From: Isoetes taiwanensis
Taxonomy: Eukaryota > Streptophyta > Lycopodiopsida > Isoetales > Isoetaceae
Assembly: GCA_021234155.1 (NCBI GenBank)
Contig: JAJEKV010000056.1
Coordinates: 9,285,488-9,349,487, forward strand
DNA length: 64,000 nucleotides
Direction: 5' to 3'
Part shown: piece after piece, positions 12,380 through 24,396 of the stretch
How positions within the stretch are numbered: the first letter of the stretch is position 1
Layout of the letters: every line of letters begins with the position of its first letter
Notes under the pieces: generated by a model
Told to the model about the DNA's origin: nothing
The model's database searches: none
What the model saw: the letters and a program-made list of their open reading frames with translations, nothing else
Made by a program: the position numbers and the translations under genes

Positions 12380-15300
12380 AGATTGTTACCTGGAATATGA
12401 GGGGAATCAAAGGCCCCCTCAAGAGGAAAAGAGCCTTAATTGCTTTAAGAGAAATGAAGGCAGATATTATTTTAGTGCAGGAACATAGACTACCTAAGTT
12501 TGAAGCTGAAAGATTAGGTACATGGATTTTCCCAAATGGTGACTCTATATGGGCAGAAGCAGATGGGACAAAAGGGGGAATTAGCATGATGTGGACAGGG
12601 TATACATGTAATAGCAAATTCAAACATTCTTCTGGTAGGTGGACTGTGGCTACACTGGAAAAAGGAACAGAAATAGTGGGTATTATCAATGTTTATGCAT
12701 CTACAAAACCCTCTGAAAGGGAGGAACAATGGAACCAAATTAAGCATTGGATCGAAGAGAGTAATGTGGAGAACATTTTGATAGCAGGGGATTTCAATAA
12801 CACCCCCACTTGGGATCAGAAACTGGGGAAGAAATTGAACATGATAAAAAAGGAAAGGGCAGCTTGAGACTATCTTATGTCAGATTTTATCTATATCCCC
12901 CCATCATCATCTAATGTCTACTCCTGGAGTAATAAAAGAAAGGGAGATCAAAGAACCTATTCTTTGATATTCTATTTATGCAATAAATCCTTGGGTTCCT
13001 GGGATTCTGCTATTGTCACATGTGATATGAGTAACTCTATATCGGATCACTATCCACAATGCCTTGAAAATAAAATTCTTCCTAAAAGAGGTGGAACCAA
13101 CATCCCTTTCAAATTCAATACAAACTTGCTCAATATGAAAAGGTTTTGTGTAGAATTCAAGGAATTCTATGCCACATTAGGGCCAATTTCCAAATCAGAA
13201 TCCATGAAGGCTTTCTGCTAGAGAGTTAAAGAAATAAAAAACTGGATTAAAAAATGGGGAAGGAACTGGTCCTTGGAGAAGAGAAAGGAAAAACAGGAAA
13301 TTTATGAAGCCATAAAGCAGGTTAGGGGACTGCTATTCGATGATAAGAATAACAAAGTTTTACAAGATCAAGAGGAGGAGTTAGAGAAAAAGATAAAGCT
13401 TGTTGAGGATAAGGAAGCAAAGGCTTTGGCAGTAAGATGTAGAAGTAAATATCTCAATGGTATGGATAATGGGAGTTCTGCTTTTTTCTTTAGAAGAGCC
13501 AAAAACAGGATCCTAAATAATGGCATTGTCAAAGTCAAAGATGGACAGAACAGAATTATAGAGGACCTGAAGGATATTGAAGGGTTCTTTCAAGGTGAGT
13601 ACTCAAAACTTTTTGAAAATAAGGAGGTTGAAGAGCAAACTCTGATGGATTTCTTCAGATACATCCCCCAGAACACGAAAAAAATTAATGGAGGGGAAAT
13701 CTTGACTGTCCCATAGGAAAAAGAGATTTTAGAAACTTTAAAATCAATGGACAAAGGGAAAAGTCTTGGCCCAGATGGTCTGCAGCCAGAATTTTATCTG
13801 GAATTTTGGGACATAATGAAGGAGGACCTGATTACATTTTTTTCAGGGGGCATGGAGAGCCTCAAGGTTACATCCAGCAATCAATTCTGGTCACATCACT
13901 TTGATCCCAAAGGTAGATACTTCACAAGGTTTGGGAGATTGGAGACCAATTACCTTAACCAATACTAATTACAAGATATTAGCTAAAATTATGGCTAGCA
14001 GGTTGAAATGTGTCTTGTATAAGCTGATCAGCCCATGTCAGTCTGCTTTTCTCCTTTAAAGAAATATTCTGGATAATTACATAGGGGCTGCTGAAGGCCT
14101 GCATTGGAATAACTTGTCTGGACAGCAATGCATGCTCTTGAAATTAGACTTCCAAAGGGCATATGATACTATAGACTGGCAATCTCTGAAGAAGGCAATG
14201 GCACACCTTGGCTTTCCTGAAAGTATATATAACAAGGTTTGAAGTTTTAATGTAAATGTCTCTTCTGCCATCATTATTAATGGCACACCATCAAAACCTT
14301 TCCAGTGTAAAAGAGAAGTGAGACAGGGGTGTCCATTAGCCCCATATCTTTTCTCAATCATTGCTGAAATGGTGACCAGAATGGCAGTAAGTCTGCAACA
14401 AAGGAAATTAATTAACTGCTTGAAGATGCCACAAGGTGATGAAGTCTTTACCATAATGCAATATGCTGACGACACTTTTGTGTTCCTCAAGCATGGGGAT
14501 GACAGTCTGCAAAACTCTTTGGAGGCCATAGACAAATTTGGAGCAGTTGCTGGGGTAATTCTCAGTAAAACAAAGAGTGCAATAATCTTTGATACTCAGG
14601 AGTCAACCATTCATGGTATCAAAGTCCTGGATCATAAGACAGCCACCAAGATATTGGGGATCCCATTAGCCCTCAATTGTTCTCTACATGGATTATGGGA
14701 ACCCATTGTCTCCAGGATTAAGATAAAACTTAATATGTACCCTTCCACGCTATCCCTAGCAGGACGAGTAGAGATTGCAAATGTTGTTATTGGAAGCACA
14801 CATGTATATTTCTCATCAGTAATTGTTGGAGATAAGGCTTCATATAAGCAGATAGAAATGGCTATCAGGAAATTTATATGGCAAGGCTCCCATAAAGTGG
14901 TTTGGTCAGACCTGGTCAAATCTAGGAAAGATGGTGGACTTGATGTAAAGATCTGTTTACACAAGCCCAAGCTTTGGCAGCAAAAATGGTATGGAGAGCC
15001 TTGTATATTGACAAACCTTCACTAGCTCTCAAGCTTATTAGAATTGGCTACAGAATTTTCATCTAGTTGGAAGTGCCACAATTAAACATTGTCTACCTGA
15101 CTTAGCTTTTTTCTAGATAACTCCATGCTCAGGAACATCAAATACTATGAGAAGAGTTTTTGATGCTTGGAACAATGCTGCTCTATTTTACAGACCACTA
15201 TGTTTAGATGCCAGATGTAAAGATATTAATTTTTTCTGGCATCCTGCCTTAGCTCCAGATGGTATTGGATGTTTGGCTTTTCAACACCCTCAAAAGTACA

Positions 15301-15447
15301 TGGAGTGGTGCCATGGAATGAGATCAGTAACAAAACCAAGGGTTCTGAACTAGATAAGAAGATTTACCACCTGGTTATGAAATATGTGGACAAGTATCAA
15401 GAGCTCAGTCAAAATACTAATCAGTGGCAGTTAAACAACAAGGAGGT
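12380..15447 (+). pseudogene. LINE-B ORF2, 5' part (endonuclease and RT)
   Basis: Begins with IKIVTWNMRGIKGP, four bases after ORF1. Endonuclease motifs are VQEHRLP, AGDFNNTP and ISDHYPQ. A TGA near 12865, a stop near 13220, a TAG near 13714 and further breaks near 13960-14250 interrupt it. The RT shows KSLGPDGLQPEF, MRQGCPLAPYLFS and YADD (about 14461-14472). The distal part (15147-15447) leads into the zf-RVT region. It is cut at 15447 by a 1.1-kb insertion and resumes at 16553. A 245-bp piece of its RT recurs at 41770-42014. Confidence 0.85.
15436..15447. repeat. Target-site duplication of the 1.1-kb insert, left copy
   Basis: caacaaggaggt is repeated at 16541-16552 after the A run. Three preceding A residues may extend it to 15 bp. 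Joining the LINE-B reading across it restores the frame (NNKEV then YSVKDIYRAL). Confidence 0.92.
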
Positions 15448-16540
15448 AGATTGAATTTTGAAAATGGTTCTTGGCGCAGGCGCAGGCGGCAGCGGCTAGG
15501 GCGGACGGAGAGAGAGAAACCGCCCCTCTCTCAACGATTCCGGCACTGCTGCTCCAAAATCGAAGGCTTCCTTTCCTGTTTACAGATGCTAGCATGGGAT
15601 CCGGCAGCTTTGAAGAATTTTTCCAGTTTTCTTGTAAATTTTCTCCTTGGAAGCAGCTTTTTGGTGGTTCTTTCCATGTCTCCTTCATGCCTTCATGCCA
15701 CTAACGTGGCTTACTCTGCTCTTTGCTTCTGAAAGCATTCTTGCTTTATGAAAGCATAATGTTCTTTGCTTTTGAGAAGGATCATTTCCAATCTTTCTTG
15801 CAGAGACACATCGAAAAGGCAAAATGGTGCCTATAAGGTGGAGTAGATTAGGTACAGGCTTGGTAAGAGAAGCAGCTTCTAACTTGATCATCAGACCTTC
15901 ATTACACCTGGTTTTTCTCTGTCAGGCAGCAGTTTCCTTCTCCCGTTCTTTCTTTCTAGCAGAAAGGTACATAATTTTCAAGAATTGATCAGAATCTGTC
16001 TTTTATCATGAGGGGTTTTGGTGGAATTTGGGAATTATTTGAATGGATTCGTAGTGCAAGAAATGAGATCAATTTAGGGGCCGAGCTAGGGATATCATGT
16101 GAGCAGGAAGAAGCTTATATATCATGAACCAGACTTTTGGGAGGAGTCTTGGCTAATTTGGGCAAGTGTGTCTAGCCTACTTAGGCTGACTGTTTTGCAT
16201 CCCAACAATGCAGCAACTAATTTGGTCTCATATTATGGTACTTCCTTCTATCTTCAATGTTTCTAGAGTATCTGCTTTGGATCTTCAATGTGTAAAAGAA
16301 AGCTTCGGGAGCTTTTTTCCAGTATCTTCTTGTCTTTTCTGGTCACCATATGGGAGATCATCATGAGCTTCATGTATATTAGCTTACAGAGCAGAGAATA
16401 AGTTTCTGCGCATAAAGGATGAAGATGTTGAGGCTTCTCCTGTAGTAATCCTTTATATGTTTGAAACACTGTACTTTTTATTCTGATAAATATAAAAAAC
16501 ACCCCGTTCTTTCAAAAAAAAAAAAAAAAAAAAAAAAAAA
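15448..16540 (+). mobile_element. 1.1-kb non-autonomous poly(A) retro-insert of unknown family
   Basis: About 1,093 bp ending in 27 A (16514-16540) with a 12-15 bp TSD, the mark of LINE-machinery retrotransposition. The 5' end is GC-rich (ggcgcaggcgcaggcggcag) and followed by a GA-rich stretch, like an L1 5' UTR or an mRNA leader. No frame longer than about 100 codons looks real, and no intron is apparent. The 3' end (gataaatataaaaaacaccc before the tail) resembles the LINE-B 3' end. It may be a non-autonomous LINE derivative or a retrocopy of a long non-coding RNA. Too long and lacking A/B boxes for a typical SINE. Confidence 0.75.
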
Positions 16541-17460
16541 CAACAAGGAGGTGTACTCGGTCAAAGATATTTACAGAGCTTTAATTGAAAAGAAACCATC
16601 TAAGTCTATTCATTTATGGAATTGTGATGAAGATAAATTGCCCTCGGTTTTTCAAAAGGTTGGAAGATTTATACTGCATGCAGAATTAAGACATTCAAGT
16701 GGATTGCAGTGCATCAGAGTCTAGCCACCAACCTCAATAGATCTAGATATGACCAAAATGTGTCTAATCAATGTAATTATGTGGTGAAATGGAAAGTTCA
16801 AACCATGTCTTCATTTGTTCATGGCTGCTGGACTTTTGGAACTGGGCATTACAAGGCAATAAGGGAGTTCCAACTATGAACAATCTACTTGATTTTTGGG
16901 ATGCTGGAAATAAGTTGGTTAACACTACCCGAACTTTGAGCTGCTGGGCCATTTGGTTACACAGAAACAGAGTGGTGATTGGAAATTATGCCCCATCTTT
17001 GCTATGGCTAAAAAAAACTTTTTTGGACATTGTTCAAATATAAGGCATTGCACATAAAATCCTTAAAGGGAAGAAATATGATACTGAGTGGAATAGTATA
17101 GGAACCTTTAAGGGGACACATGAATTTTATGTTCTGAAACTAACAAACTGTGATGATGTATTACACAGATGCCATGAGGAGACTCAATAGGGCAGGAAGC
17201 TCAACCAAGGGGATGGGTTTAGCAGAGAACTCAGACGAGGAAGAGGCTATATTATCCAATGCTGAACTGGAAAGCCTCCTCATTCAACTGAAACAGGAGA
17301 TGATACATGCTCTTGCTATCAAGAAGTTGCTGAAAAGGAAAGAAGTCTGGAGGTACAATGGGCTTAGGCCTTATTTCTTAAATCTGTTTCATATGTGGCA
17401 GCAGAAAAGGGAAGCACACGTCCTTCTCTTACTGAACTTCACCAATTTCTCATTTGATGA
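16541..17460 (+). pseudogene. LINE-B ORF2, 3' part (zf-RVT and C-terminus)
   Basis: Continues LINE-B: YSVKDIYRALIEKK, then a decayed zf-RVT region (HVFICSWLLDFWNWAL), then TLSCWAIWLHRNRVVIGNYAPS, matching ILSCWAIWKHRNAVAIQGSAPS in LINE-A. The last open segment, 17150-17460, ends in FSFDD, exactly where copia-1 begins. The C-terminal residues resume at 23434. Confidence 0.8.
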
Positions 17461-18283
17461 TGTAAGAAATTAGAATCAAGAGCACACTTAGAACCTTAGT
17501 TGTTATACCAACACGTCCAATTTCAACCAGACATTAGTATGCAAAATTCATCCTTTGAATGTTCATGGATCAAAACCAATGATCCCATTAACATATCTTC
17601 CTAGAAGAACTCAAGATACCATTTAAACAAGTATTGCTAAACCATTGTGACAAATAACCATATTGCATTGTCTATTAACTCAAATTCAATTTAAACTACT
17701 GTAGCAAATATCATTAAACACTGTAGCAATGGACATTAGCAAACTTCGAATCCACTATATTCAACCTTTGAACAAGTTTTCTCTGCCGGATCTGCTCGCA
17801 ATCCAATCTGTATAAACATATCTATCTTACATTTTTTTTTATTTACACAGTCCGGCCGCAATGCCGGACCGTTAGGCCGCTCTCCGATTGCCTAAAGTCC
17901 CATTGCAATTCTGCATTGGACCGACACATTCAAACCAAAAAAGGCTCCATGGATCTCGACAATGTCTGGAATATTCCTTTATTGGACCTCAATGGTTTTC
18001 GACCATTCTTTCATTTCCTTATCACCATTGTAACTTAGGTTAAATCTCCAACGAATGAAATACACTTATTTACCTAAGCACTTGTTTACCTAAGTTGTGC
18101 TTCAACTTAGATACAGCATTAGCAGTCCTTCTTCTGTTAAATTTAAACATCCACAGATGTTGTTAACACCAACCTCTGAACTGCACAATATTGTCTTTGT
18201 GAATCCATGATTGTTCAATATTTCATGTGCTCAGATTTATTCTCTTAAATTTCACTGTATAAATTGTGATGTGAATTCTAACA
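17461..18283 (-). repeat. Copia-1 3' LTR
   Basis: 823 bp, TG...CA on the minus strand (TGTTAGAATTC to ATTTCTTACA). It is nearly identical to 22610-23428. Differences include an extra ca in the left copy (cattaacatatc) and an extra gtt (gatgttgttaac). Confidence 0.95.
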
Positions 18284-18294
18284 TTTCCCCTTTC
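18284..18294 (-). promoter_or_regulatory. Copia-1 polypurine tract
   Basis: On the minus strand GAAAGGGGAAA abuts the start of the 3' LTR. This is the expected place and composition for the plus-strand DNA primer. Confidence 0.85.
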
Positions 18295-18380
18295 ACATCA
18301 TAATTTGTAAACTTCAAGCTATCATAAATTTATGAACTTCAGTCCTTTATGCTGTAATAAATTTTAACCTGTTTTTCCTG

Positions 18381-21300
18381 TCATAACTTTATGTTCCTGC
18401 AGTTTATATCTGTTGAGAGTTTCTGATATGTTAACTGAATGAATCCTTTATTCACCATATCCCTAATATAGTGCATCTCCATCTCAATATGCTTAGTTCT
18501 TTCATGCAACACAGGATTCTTGGCCATAGCAATGCAACTTTGATTGTCACAGAATAGCTCAGTACTTTCTTCCTGTTTTATTTCTAATTCATCCAGCAAT
18601 CTCCTAGTCCATATTATCTCTTTTGCTGCTAATGTGGTCGATGCATACTCAGACTCAGCTGTGGAAAGTGCAATTGAAGACTTCTTTTTGCTTCTCCAGC
18701 TTATTGGTACTCCTCCTGACATCAAAATATATCCTGATGTGGATTTTCTCTCGTCTAAATCCCCACACCAGTCTGCATCACTATAACCTCTCAATCTTAG
18801 ATCCTTTGAGCAGTAAATAATTCCAGTATCCTTTGTTCCCTTTAAAAATCTTAAGACCTTCTTGGCTACCAACCAATGCTCATATCCTGGGTTATGATTG
18901 TAATATAAGCTATATCAGGCCTTGTGTTATTTGCAACAAATAACAAACTTCCCACCAGCTGCCTATATGGCACATTAATCATCTTCTCCTTTTCCTTTTC
19001 ATTCTTAGGACATAAATCCTTTGATAATTTAGTACCAGCCATGACAGGAACTTTGACTGGATTACATTATTGCATACTGAATTTCTCCAAGACCAGAATC
19101 AATGTACTTACTTTGAGTTAAAGAGATTCTCATATTTTTCCTGTCTCTTGTCACTTGTACACCCAGGAACTTTGATAATTCCCCTAGGTCTGTCATTTTG
19201 TACCTGTTCTTGAGTTTTTCCTTGCATTCATTCAAAAACATCATATTGTTTGTTGCCAAGATACAGTCATCCACATATACTGCAATTATACAAAACACCT
19301 TCTCTTCTCTTAACACATAGACATTGCCATCATTTGCCAATTTTGTAAAATTTTGTTCCTTCAAAAAACCATCAATGCAAAAATACCATTGTCTTGGAGA
19401 TTGTTTCAGTCCATAAACCGCCTTCTTTAACCTCCACACCTTTTCTTTTCCAACTTCAAATCCCAAAGCTTGTTTCATGTAGACTTCTTCTTCTAAATCT
19501 GCATTAAGGAAAGCAGTGCATACATCCATGTGATGTAAATCAAGATTCAAAGCATTAGAAATGGCAATAATCATCCTAATACTTATTAGTTTAACTACAG
19601 GTGAATATGTTTCATCAAAGTCTACTCCCTTTTTCTGTGAATATCATTGTGCCACTAACCTTGCTTTGTATTTAGGACTTCCATCTGCATTTACCTTCAA
19701 TTTGAACACCCATTTGTTCCCTATAGCTGTTTTTCCCTTTGGCAAATCCACTAGATCATATGTGGATGTTCTATCAAACGACTTCATCTCTTCTGCCATT
19801 GCAATTTTCCAGTTTTCACAGTCATGTGAATTTATGGCTTGTTCAAAACTTTCTGGTACCCCATATTCTAGTACCATGTGAACCTCCTCTGTGTCTTCTA
19901 TCAGGTTTTGTAACCTATTACTTTTCCCATCATCTCTTCTGCCATATCTTTGTGTATCAATATTTGCTTCCTGTTGCAATCTTTCTCCTTCACATTTCCT
20001 TTTCTTGACTTGTTTGATAGTTTCTGCCCCCTTTCCAACATCAGTCTCGTGACCTTCCCCTTTTTCATGACTTTCCCCATTATCAATGTCCTTAATGCTT
20101 TCTGTATCCGAATCTACATCTTCTTGTCTTTCCAGGATTTTGTTTTCTTCCATTCTTGTGTTTTCTTCAACTGTTTCTAAACTTGCAAGCTTCTCCTCTT
20201 TTTGAATTTTTTCTTCTTCTAACAAGGGTCTATACAAGACCTTTTCTTCAAAGGTTATATCCCTGCTCACTAATATCCTTCTTTTGAGTGGGTCATACAC
20301 TCTGTATCCCTTAGAGTGAGAGTCATATCCAACCAAATATGTGATAGTGGATCTATCGTCTAATTTCTGCCTTAACTGCTGAGGCACATGAGTGTATGCA
20401 AGACACCCATAAACATTTCAAAGTTTGGATTCCTCCCTGACCACATCAGCTCTGGATATTTTCCTTGTAAGCTTTTTGAAGGCAATGCATTTTGTATAAG
20501 TACTGCAGTTTTAACTGCCTCTTCCCAAAGATAATTTGGCAAACCAGCATGCTTTAACATAGATCTTGTTGCATTCAAGATGGTCTTGTTTCCTTTCTGC
20601 TACCCCATTTTGTTGGGGTGTATGGCTACAAGTATATTGTCTTTTGATTCCCTTTTCCATGCAATACCTTACAAACTTACCTGACATGTACTCCCCTCCA
20701 CGGTCAGACCTCACACACTTTATTTTCTTCCCTGTCTCACATTCAATTTCTGCTGCAAATATCTTAAAGGCCTCAAATGCCTGATCTTTAGTTCTTAGAC
20801 AATATAATTTTGTCTTCCTGCTATAGTCATCTACAAAGGTTATAAAGTACCTCTTTCCAGTTATTCCCCTTATGTTCAATGGACCACAAAGATCCGTGCG
20901 AATCAATCCCAAAATTTCATTTGCTTTCCCCTTTGCCTTTGAGAAAGGTAGACTTGAATGTTTTCCAAGCATACAACCCCTGCACATAAAATTTTCTGTT
21001 TCCTTGTCAGCAGCTTCTATCAAGCCTTGTTTTACCATATATTCAATATTTTTCATGTTAGTGTGCCCAAGCCTTTCATGCCAAGTTGTCATGCTTGGAG
21101 ATTGTGTCAGGTTTATACTTTCAATATGTCGAATATTTAAACCAAAGAGATTACCAATCCTTCTTCCAAGAAACTTCTTACAATGAGTTCTTTCAAAAAC
21201 TACTTTCAATCCCATGTCAACTAGTTGGGAGATGGAAATTAAATTCCTAACCAAAGTAGGAACACACAAAACATTTTGTAAATTAACTATTCTGCCACTT

Positions 21301-21480
21301 AGGTCAAACAGTTCCAACATTCCAACATCTTCAATTTTCTGTAGATCCCCATTTCCAACCTGAATGTGACCACCTAGACTCCCTTTCTTTTCTTTCAAGA
21401 TTTTCGTGTTGCAGGCAATGGATATCTAAAATCATGAGATCATTATCAACAATGTTATCATTAGTAGCAATTAAAACCTT
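18381..21480 (-). pseudogene. Copia-1 pol (protease, integrase, RT, RNase H)
   Basis: Read on the minus strand. The protease region near 21400-21470 has LDIS where an active Asp-Ser-Gly motif is expected, so it is probably inactive. The pre-integrase and integrase region (20511-21398) shows WHERLGHTN, CRGCMLGKH, TDLCGPL, SDRGGEY and NGVAERK (the D, D and E residues). A frameshift follows; the chain continues at 20372-20578. The RT lies in 19062-20387 with KARLVAQ and YVDDCILATNN. RNase H (18381-18872) has SDADWCGDLDERKSTSGY. At least four frame breaks separate these segments. Confidence 0.9.
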
Positions 21481-21483
21481 TTG

Positions 21484-22583
21484 TTATCTTACCTCGTCAA
21501 CTTCAGCATTTGGATCTTCTTCAAGGATTACTTCCTTTGCCACTTTTGCTTCAGAATTGGTATTCCTCCTAAATCTGCCCCTTCCTCTTCCTCTTGCAGC
21601 AAAACTTCCTCGAGAACCCTTTTCCTTTCCTCTTGAGAGTACCTTTGGTAAAGAACAGTTTGATGCAAAGTGTCCTCTACCTTTAGACAACAACCAGTAT
21701 ACCAGCCCCAGTGTACATGGAAGCCAATTTTTACTAGTGCATACTCACACAATTATTGTGGAGCTTATCCTGCTGCCTTATATTTCCCTTGTCATTGATG
21801 GACAATCTACTTTCAAATGTCCATATTGATTACAATTGTAACACGGGCCAAGTTTTCCCCTTTTCGTATGGTCATCCTTTGCCTTACCTTTTATGAATAA
21901 AACTTGTGAAGTTTCTTCATCTTCCATTACCCTGTTTTGCTCGATTTCTGTTTTTAACATCCTTCCAGCTTCCATTCTAGTCCTTGCCAAAGTTCTGATG
22001 AAAATAGATATGTTTCCCATGCTGGTTACGCCCTAGAAATGGCCAGAACTTGCTGTTGTTGAGAATAAACTACTCCTGCTCCTTCCAAATCAGCTATGAT
22101 ATTGTCAAAGTTTTGAAAGAAATCATGAACATTGTCCTTGTCATGAAACATCAACCTCCTCAACTCATTCTCCAGCACATCTATTTGTGAGAATGTCTTT
22201 TCCTCAAAATTTGTGAGCATATAGCTCCACATTTCACTGGGATGCACGCCTCTAATTTTCAACACAATACTCGAGCTTACCTTGCTCATAATTATTCCCT
22301 GAGCTTCTCTGATTTTGGCAACCTCACCAGCTCCATCTCCTTTTGCAGATGTAACTTCTTCTCCCTCAGCAGCATCCCCTTCATTTACAGAGCTTGAACT
22401 TCCCTCAGCAGCAACACCAGTGGTTCTGCTTGTTCTTACTCTTCTATCTCCTGGCTCTATGATCTCCCATAAGCCTTCAACCTGCAATACGTGCTTGATC
22501 TTCTCTTTCCAAACTTGGAAGTCTGAATCTCCCTTGAAAACATCAATTGCATTTAACAGGCCTGCACCAAACCTGCTCGCCAT
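21484..22583 (-). pseudogene. Copia-1 gag
   Basis: Starts with ATG at 22583 (MASRFGAGLLNAIDVFKGD), just after the primer-binding site. The UBN2-type gag core runs through WSYMLTNFEEKTFSQID and LRRLMFHDKDNVHDFF. The frame breaks near 22021-22025 and continues at 21778-22020 with a zinc knuckle CYNCNQYGHLKVDC (C-X2-C-X4-H-X4-C). It breaks again before the Arg/Gly-rich segment 21484-21693 (GRGHFASNC and GRGRGRFRRN). Homologous to the gag of copia-2 at 57683 but clearly a different family. Confidence 0.85.
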
Positions 22584-22596
22584 TTGATCTTAACCT

Positions 22597-22608
22597 GTTC
22601 TGATACCA
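22597..22608 (-). promoter_or_regulatory. Copia-1 primer-binding site (initiator Met tRNA type)
   Basis: Minus-strand TGGTATCAGAAC begins one base after the 5' LTR. It matches the plant initiator-Met tRNA-type site TGGTATCAGAGC except for one base. Confidence 0.85.
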
Positions 22609-22609
22609 A

Positions 22610-23428
22610 TGTAAGAAATTAGAATCAAGAGCACACTTAGAACCTTAGTTGTTATACCAACACGTCCAATTTCAACCAGACATTAGTATGCAAAATTCAT
22701 CCTTTGAATGTTCATGGATCAAAACCAATGATCCCATTAAATATCTTCCTAGAAGAACTCAAGATACCATTTAAACAAGTATTGCTAAACCATTGTGACA
22801 AATAACCATATTGCATTGTCTATTAACTCAAATTCAATTTAAACTATTGTAGCAAATATCATTAAACACTGTAGCAATGGACATTAGCAAACTTCGAATC
22901 CACTATATTCAACCTTTGAACAAGTTTTCTCTGCCGGATCTGCTCGCAATCCAATCTGTATAAACATATCTATCTTACATTTTTTTTTATTTACACAGTC
23001 CGGCCTCAATGCCGGACCGTTAGGCCGCTCTCCGATTGCCTAAAGTCCCATGGCAGTTCTGCATTGGACCGACACATTCAAACCAAAAAAGGCTCCATGG
23101 ATCTCGACAATGTCTGGAATATTCCTTTATTGGACCTCAATGGTTTTCGACCATTCTTTCATTTCCTTATCACCATTGTAACTTAGGTTAAATCTCCAAC
23201 GAATGAAATACACTTATTTACCTAAGCATTTGTTTACCTAAGTTGTGCTTCAACTTAGATACAGCATTAGCAGTCCTTCTTCTGTTAAATTTAAACATCC
23301 ACAGATGTTAACACCAACCTCTGAACTGCACAATATTGTCTTTGTGAATCCATGACTGTTCAATATTTCCTGTGCTCAGATTTGTTCTCTTAAATTTCAC
23401 TGTATAAATTATGATGTGAATTCTAACA
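22610..23428 (-). repeat. Copia-1 5' LTR
   Basis: 819 bp, the upstream LTR on the minus strand, with TG...CA ends. Its pairing with 17461-18283 defines the element. Confidence 0.95.
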
Positions 23429-23433
23429 GATGG

Positions 23434-23757
23434 GTTGGACTTAATGCTGAACATCTTTGGGAGATAGAAGGTGGCCGATCTTACCATCCAGGACCTCATA
23501 AATGCTGCATAAAGTGAGGGATAGATTTGTTCTTGAGCTTAAACTAAACTTCCTATCTACTGTATGTTTATATTCCTCTGTACATTTTAAAGGAGGAATA
23601 GTTTTTGGACATGATAGATCTGATCCTTCGAGATCTTATCCTTTTTCTTTCTCTTTCTGTCAATTTTGGTATATCGATCTGAGAGATATACCTTTCTGAC
23701 GTATTTGCTTTATTATGAATACAAAAAAAAACCTTGCCTTCAAAAAAAAAAAAAAAA
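23434..23757 (+). other. LINE-B 3' end: ORF2 C-terminus, 3' UTR and poly(A)
   Basis: Begins with WVGLNAEHLWEIEGG, the C-terminal residues of LINE-B ORF2, ending with a stop near 23515. A T-rich 3' UTR follows, ending in ccttgccttc and 16 A. The TSD and gypsy gag follow directly. Confidence 0.85.
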
Positions 23758-24360
23758 TTGATGCCAATAGATACAGACCTTTTATTGCCTGGAAAAGAGG
23801 AATATGTCCGTCCAAGCCTACATGGAGGAATTTATGCGACTACGCCTTTGTGTTTCCAAACATTACTGAGCGCCGTGCAATTGAAGGGTATATAGAAGGG
23901 TTATCTCCCACCCTAAAGAAACTGGTTTCCAACATCACTGAGTGTCGTGCAGTTGAAGGGTATATAGAAGGGTTATCTCCCACCCTAAATAAACTGGTAT
24001 ATGCCATTGACCCCAAAACTATTGCAGACGCTGAGGCTAGGCTTTTAGCCTAGAAGAGGAAGCACCAAAATATTCATACCAGCGTCTACTTTTGGTGGAG
24101 GAAGAGCTTATACGCCGTATAAAGCACGTTCACCTAGTCCGGGATCCCCACATCAGTCTTCCTACCCGAAGAATGATAAGAAGGTGACCTTTAATGTCCC
24201 AGACAAACCAGCAAATCCTATAGGAGCTATGCAGCAAATTCTCTAGTCTATTCCCAAGGAAGCCTGAGAACAGTTAAAGAGGGACAAAGCGTGTTATCGT
24301 TGTTTTCGACCGAGACATCGTATGCAAGAATGTCCCTATGTGACTCAGGCAGCATAAGTC
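23758..24360 (+). pseudogene. Ty3/gypsy gag, 3' part with zinc knuckle
   Basis: Resumes the gag interrupted at 3491. The frames give YRPFIAWKRG and YMEEFMRLRLCVSKHY in different phases, so a frameshift is present. A 72-bp in-frame tandem duplication encodes ITERRAIEGYIEGLSPTLKK twice with changes (23862-23933, 23934-24005). Near 24290-24335 the zinc knuckle CYRCFRPRHRMQEC (C-X2-C-X4-H-X4-C) is readable. Several in-frame stops (for example ctctag near 24243) show that it is a relic. Confidence 0.8.
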
Positions 24361-24396
24361 GCACTAGCAGAAGTTGAATGGGATGAGCTATCAGTT

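Larger units (their letters stand above)
17461..23428 (-). mobile_element. Copia-1: Ty1/copia LTR retrotransposon, minus strand, inserted in LINE-B
   Basis: Complete LTR element of about 5.97 kb with LTRs at 17461-18283 and 22610-23428. It has a primer-binding site next to the 5' LTR, a polypurine tract next to the 3' LTR, and gag, protease, integrase, RT and RNase H in Ty1/copia order on the minus strand. The flanking 5-mers are gatga (17456-17460) and gatgg (23429-23433), a TSD with one mismatch. About nine substitutions and two small indels were seen between the LTRs, so this is one of the youngest insertions here, though its coding region is already broken. Confidence 0.93.
3492..23757 (+). 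mobile_element. LINE-B: full-length L1-type LINE carrying three nested insertions
   Basis: A non-LTR retrotransposon with ORF1 (N-terminal region, CCHC knuckle) and ORF2 (APE endonuclease, reverse transcriptase, C-terminal zf-RVT), ending in 16 A at 23742-23757. It is bounded by an 11-bp TSD in the gag of a gypsy element. LINE-A (4480-11107), a 1.1-kb retro-insert (15448-16540) and a minus-strand copia element (17461-23428) lie inside it. Removing these and their TSDs leaves about 6.55 kb, close to the 6.6 kb of LINE-A, so the copy was full length. It carries many stops and frameshifts and is dead. Confidence 0.9.
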
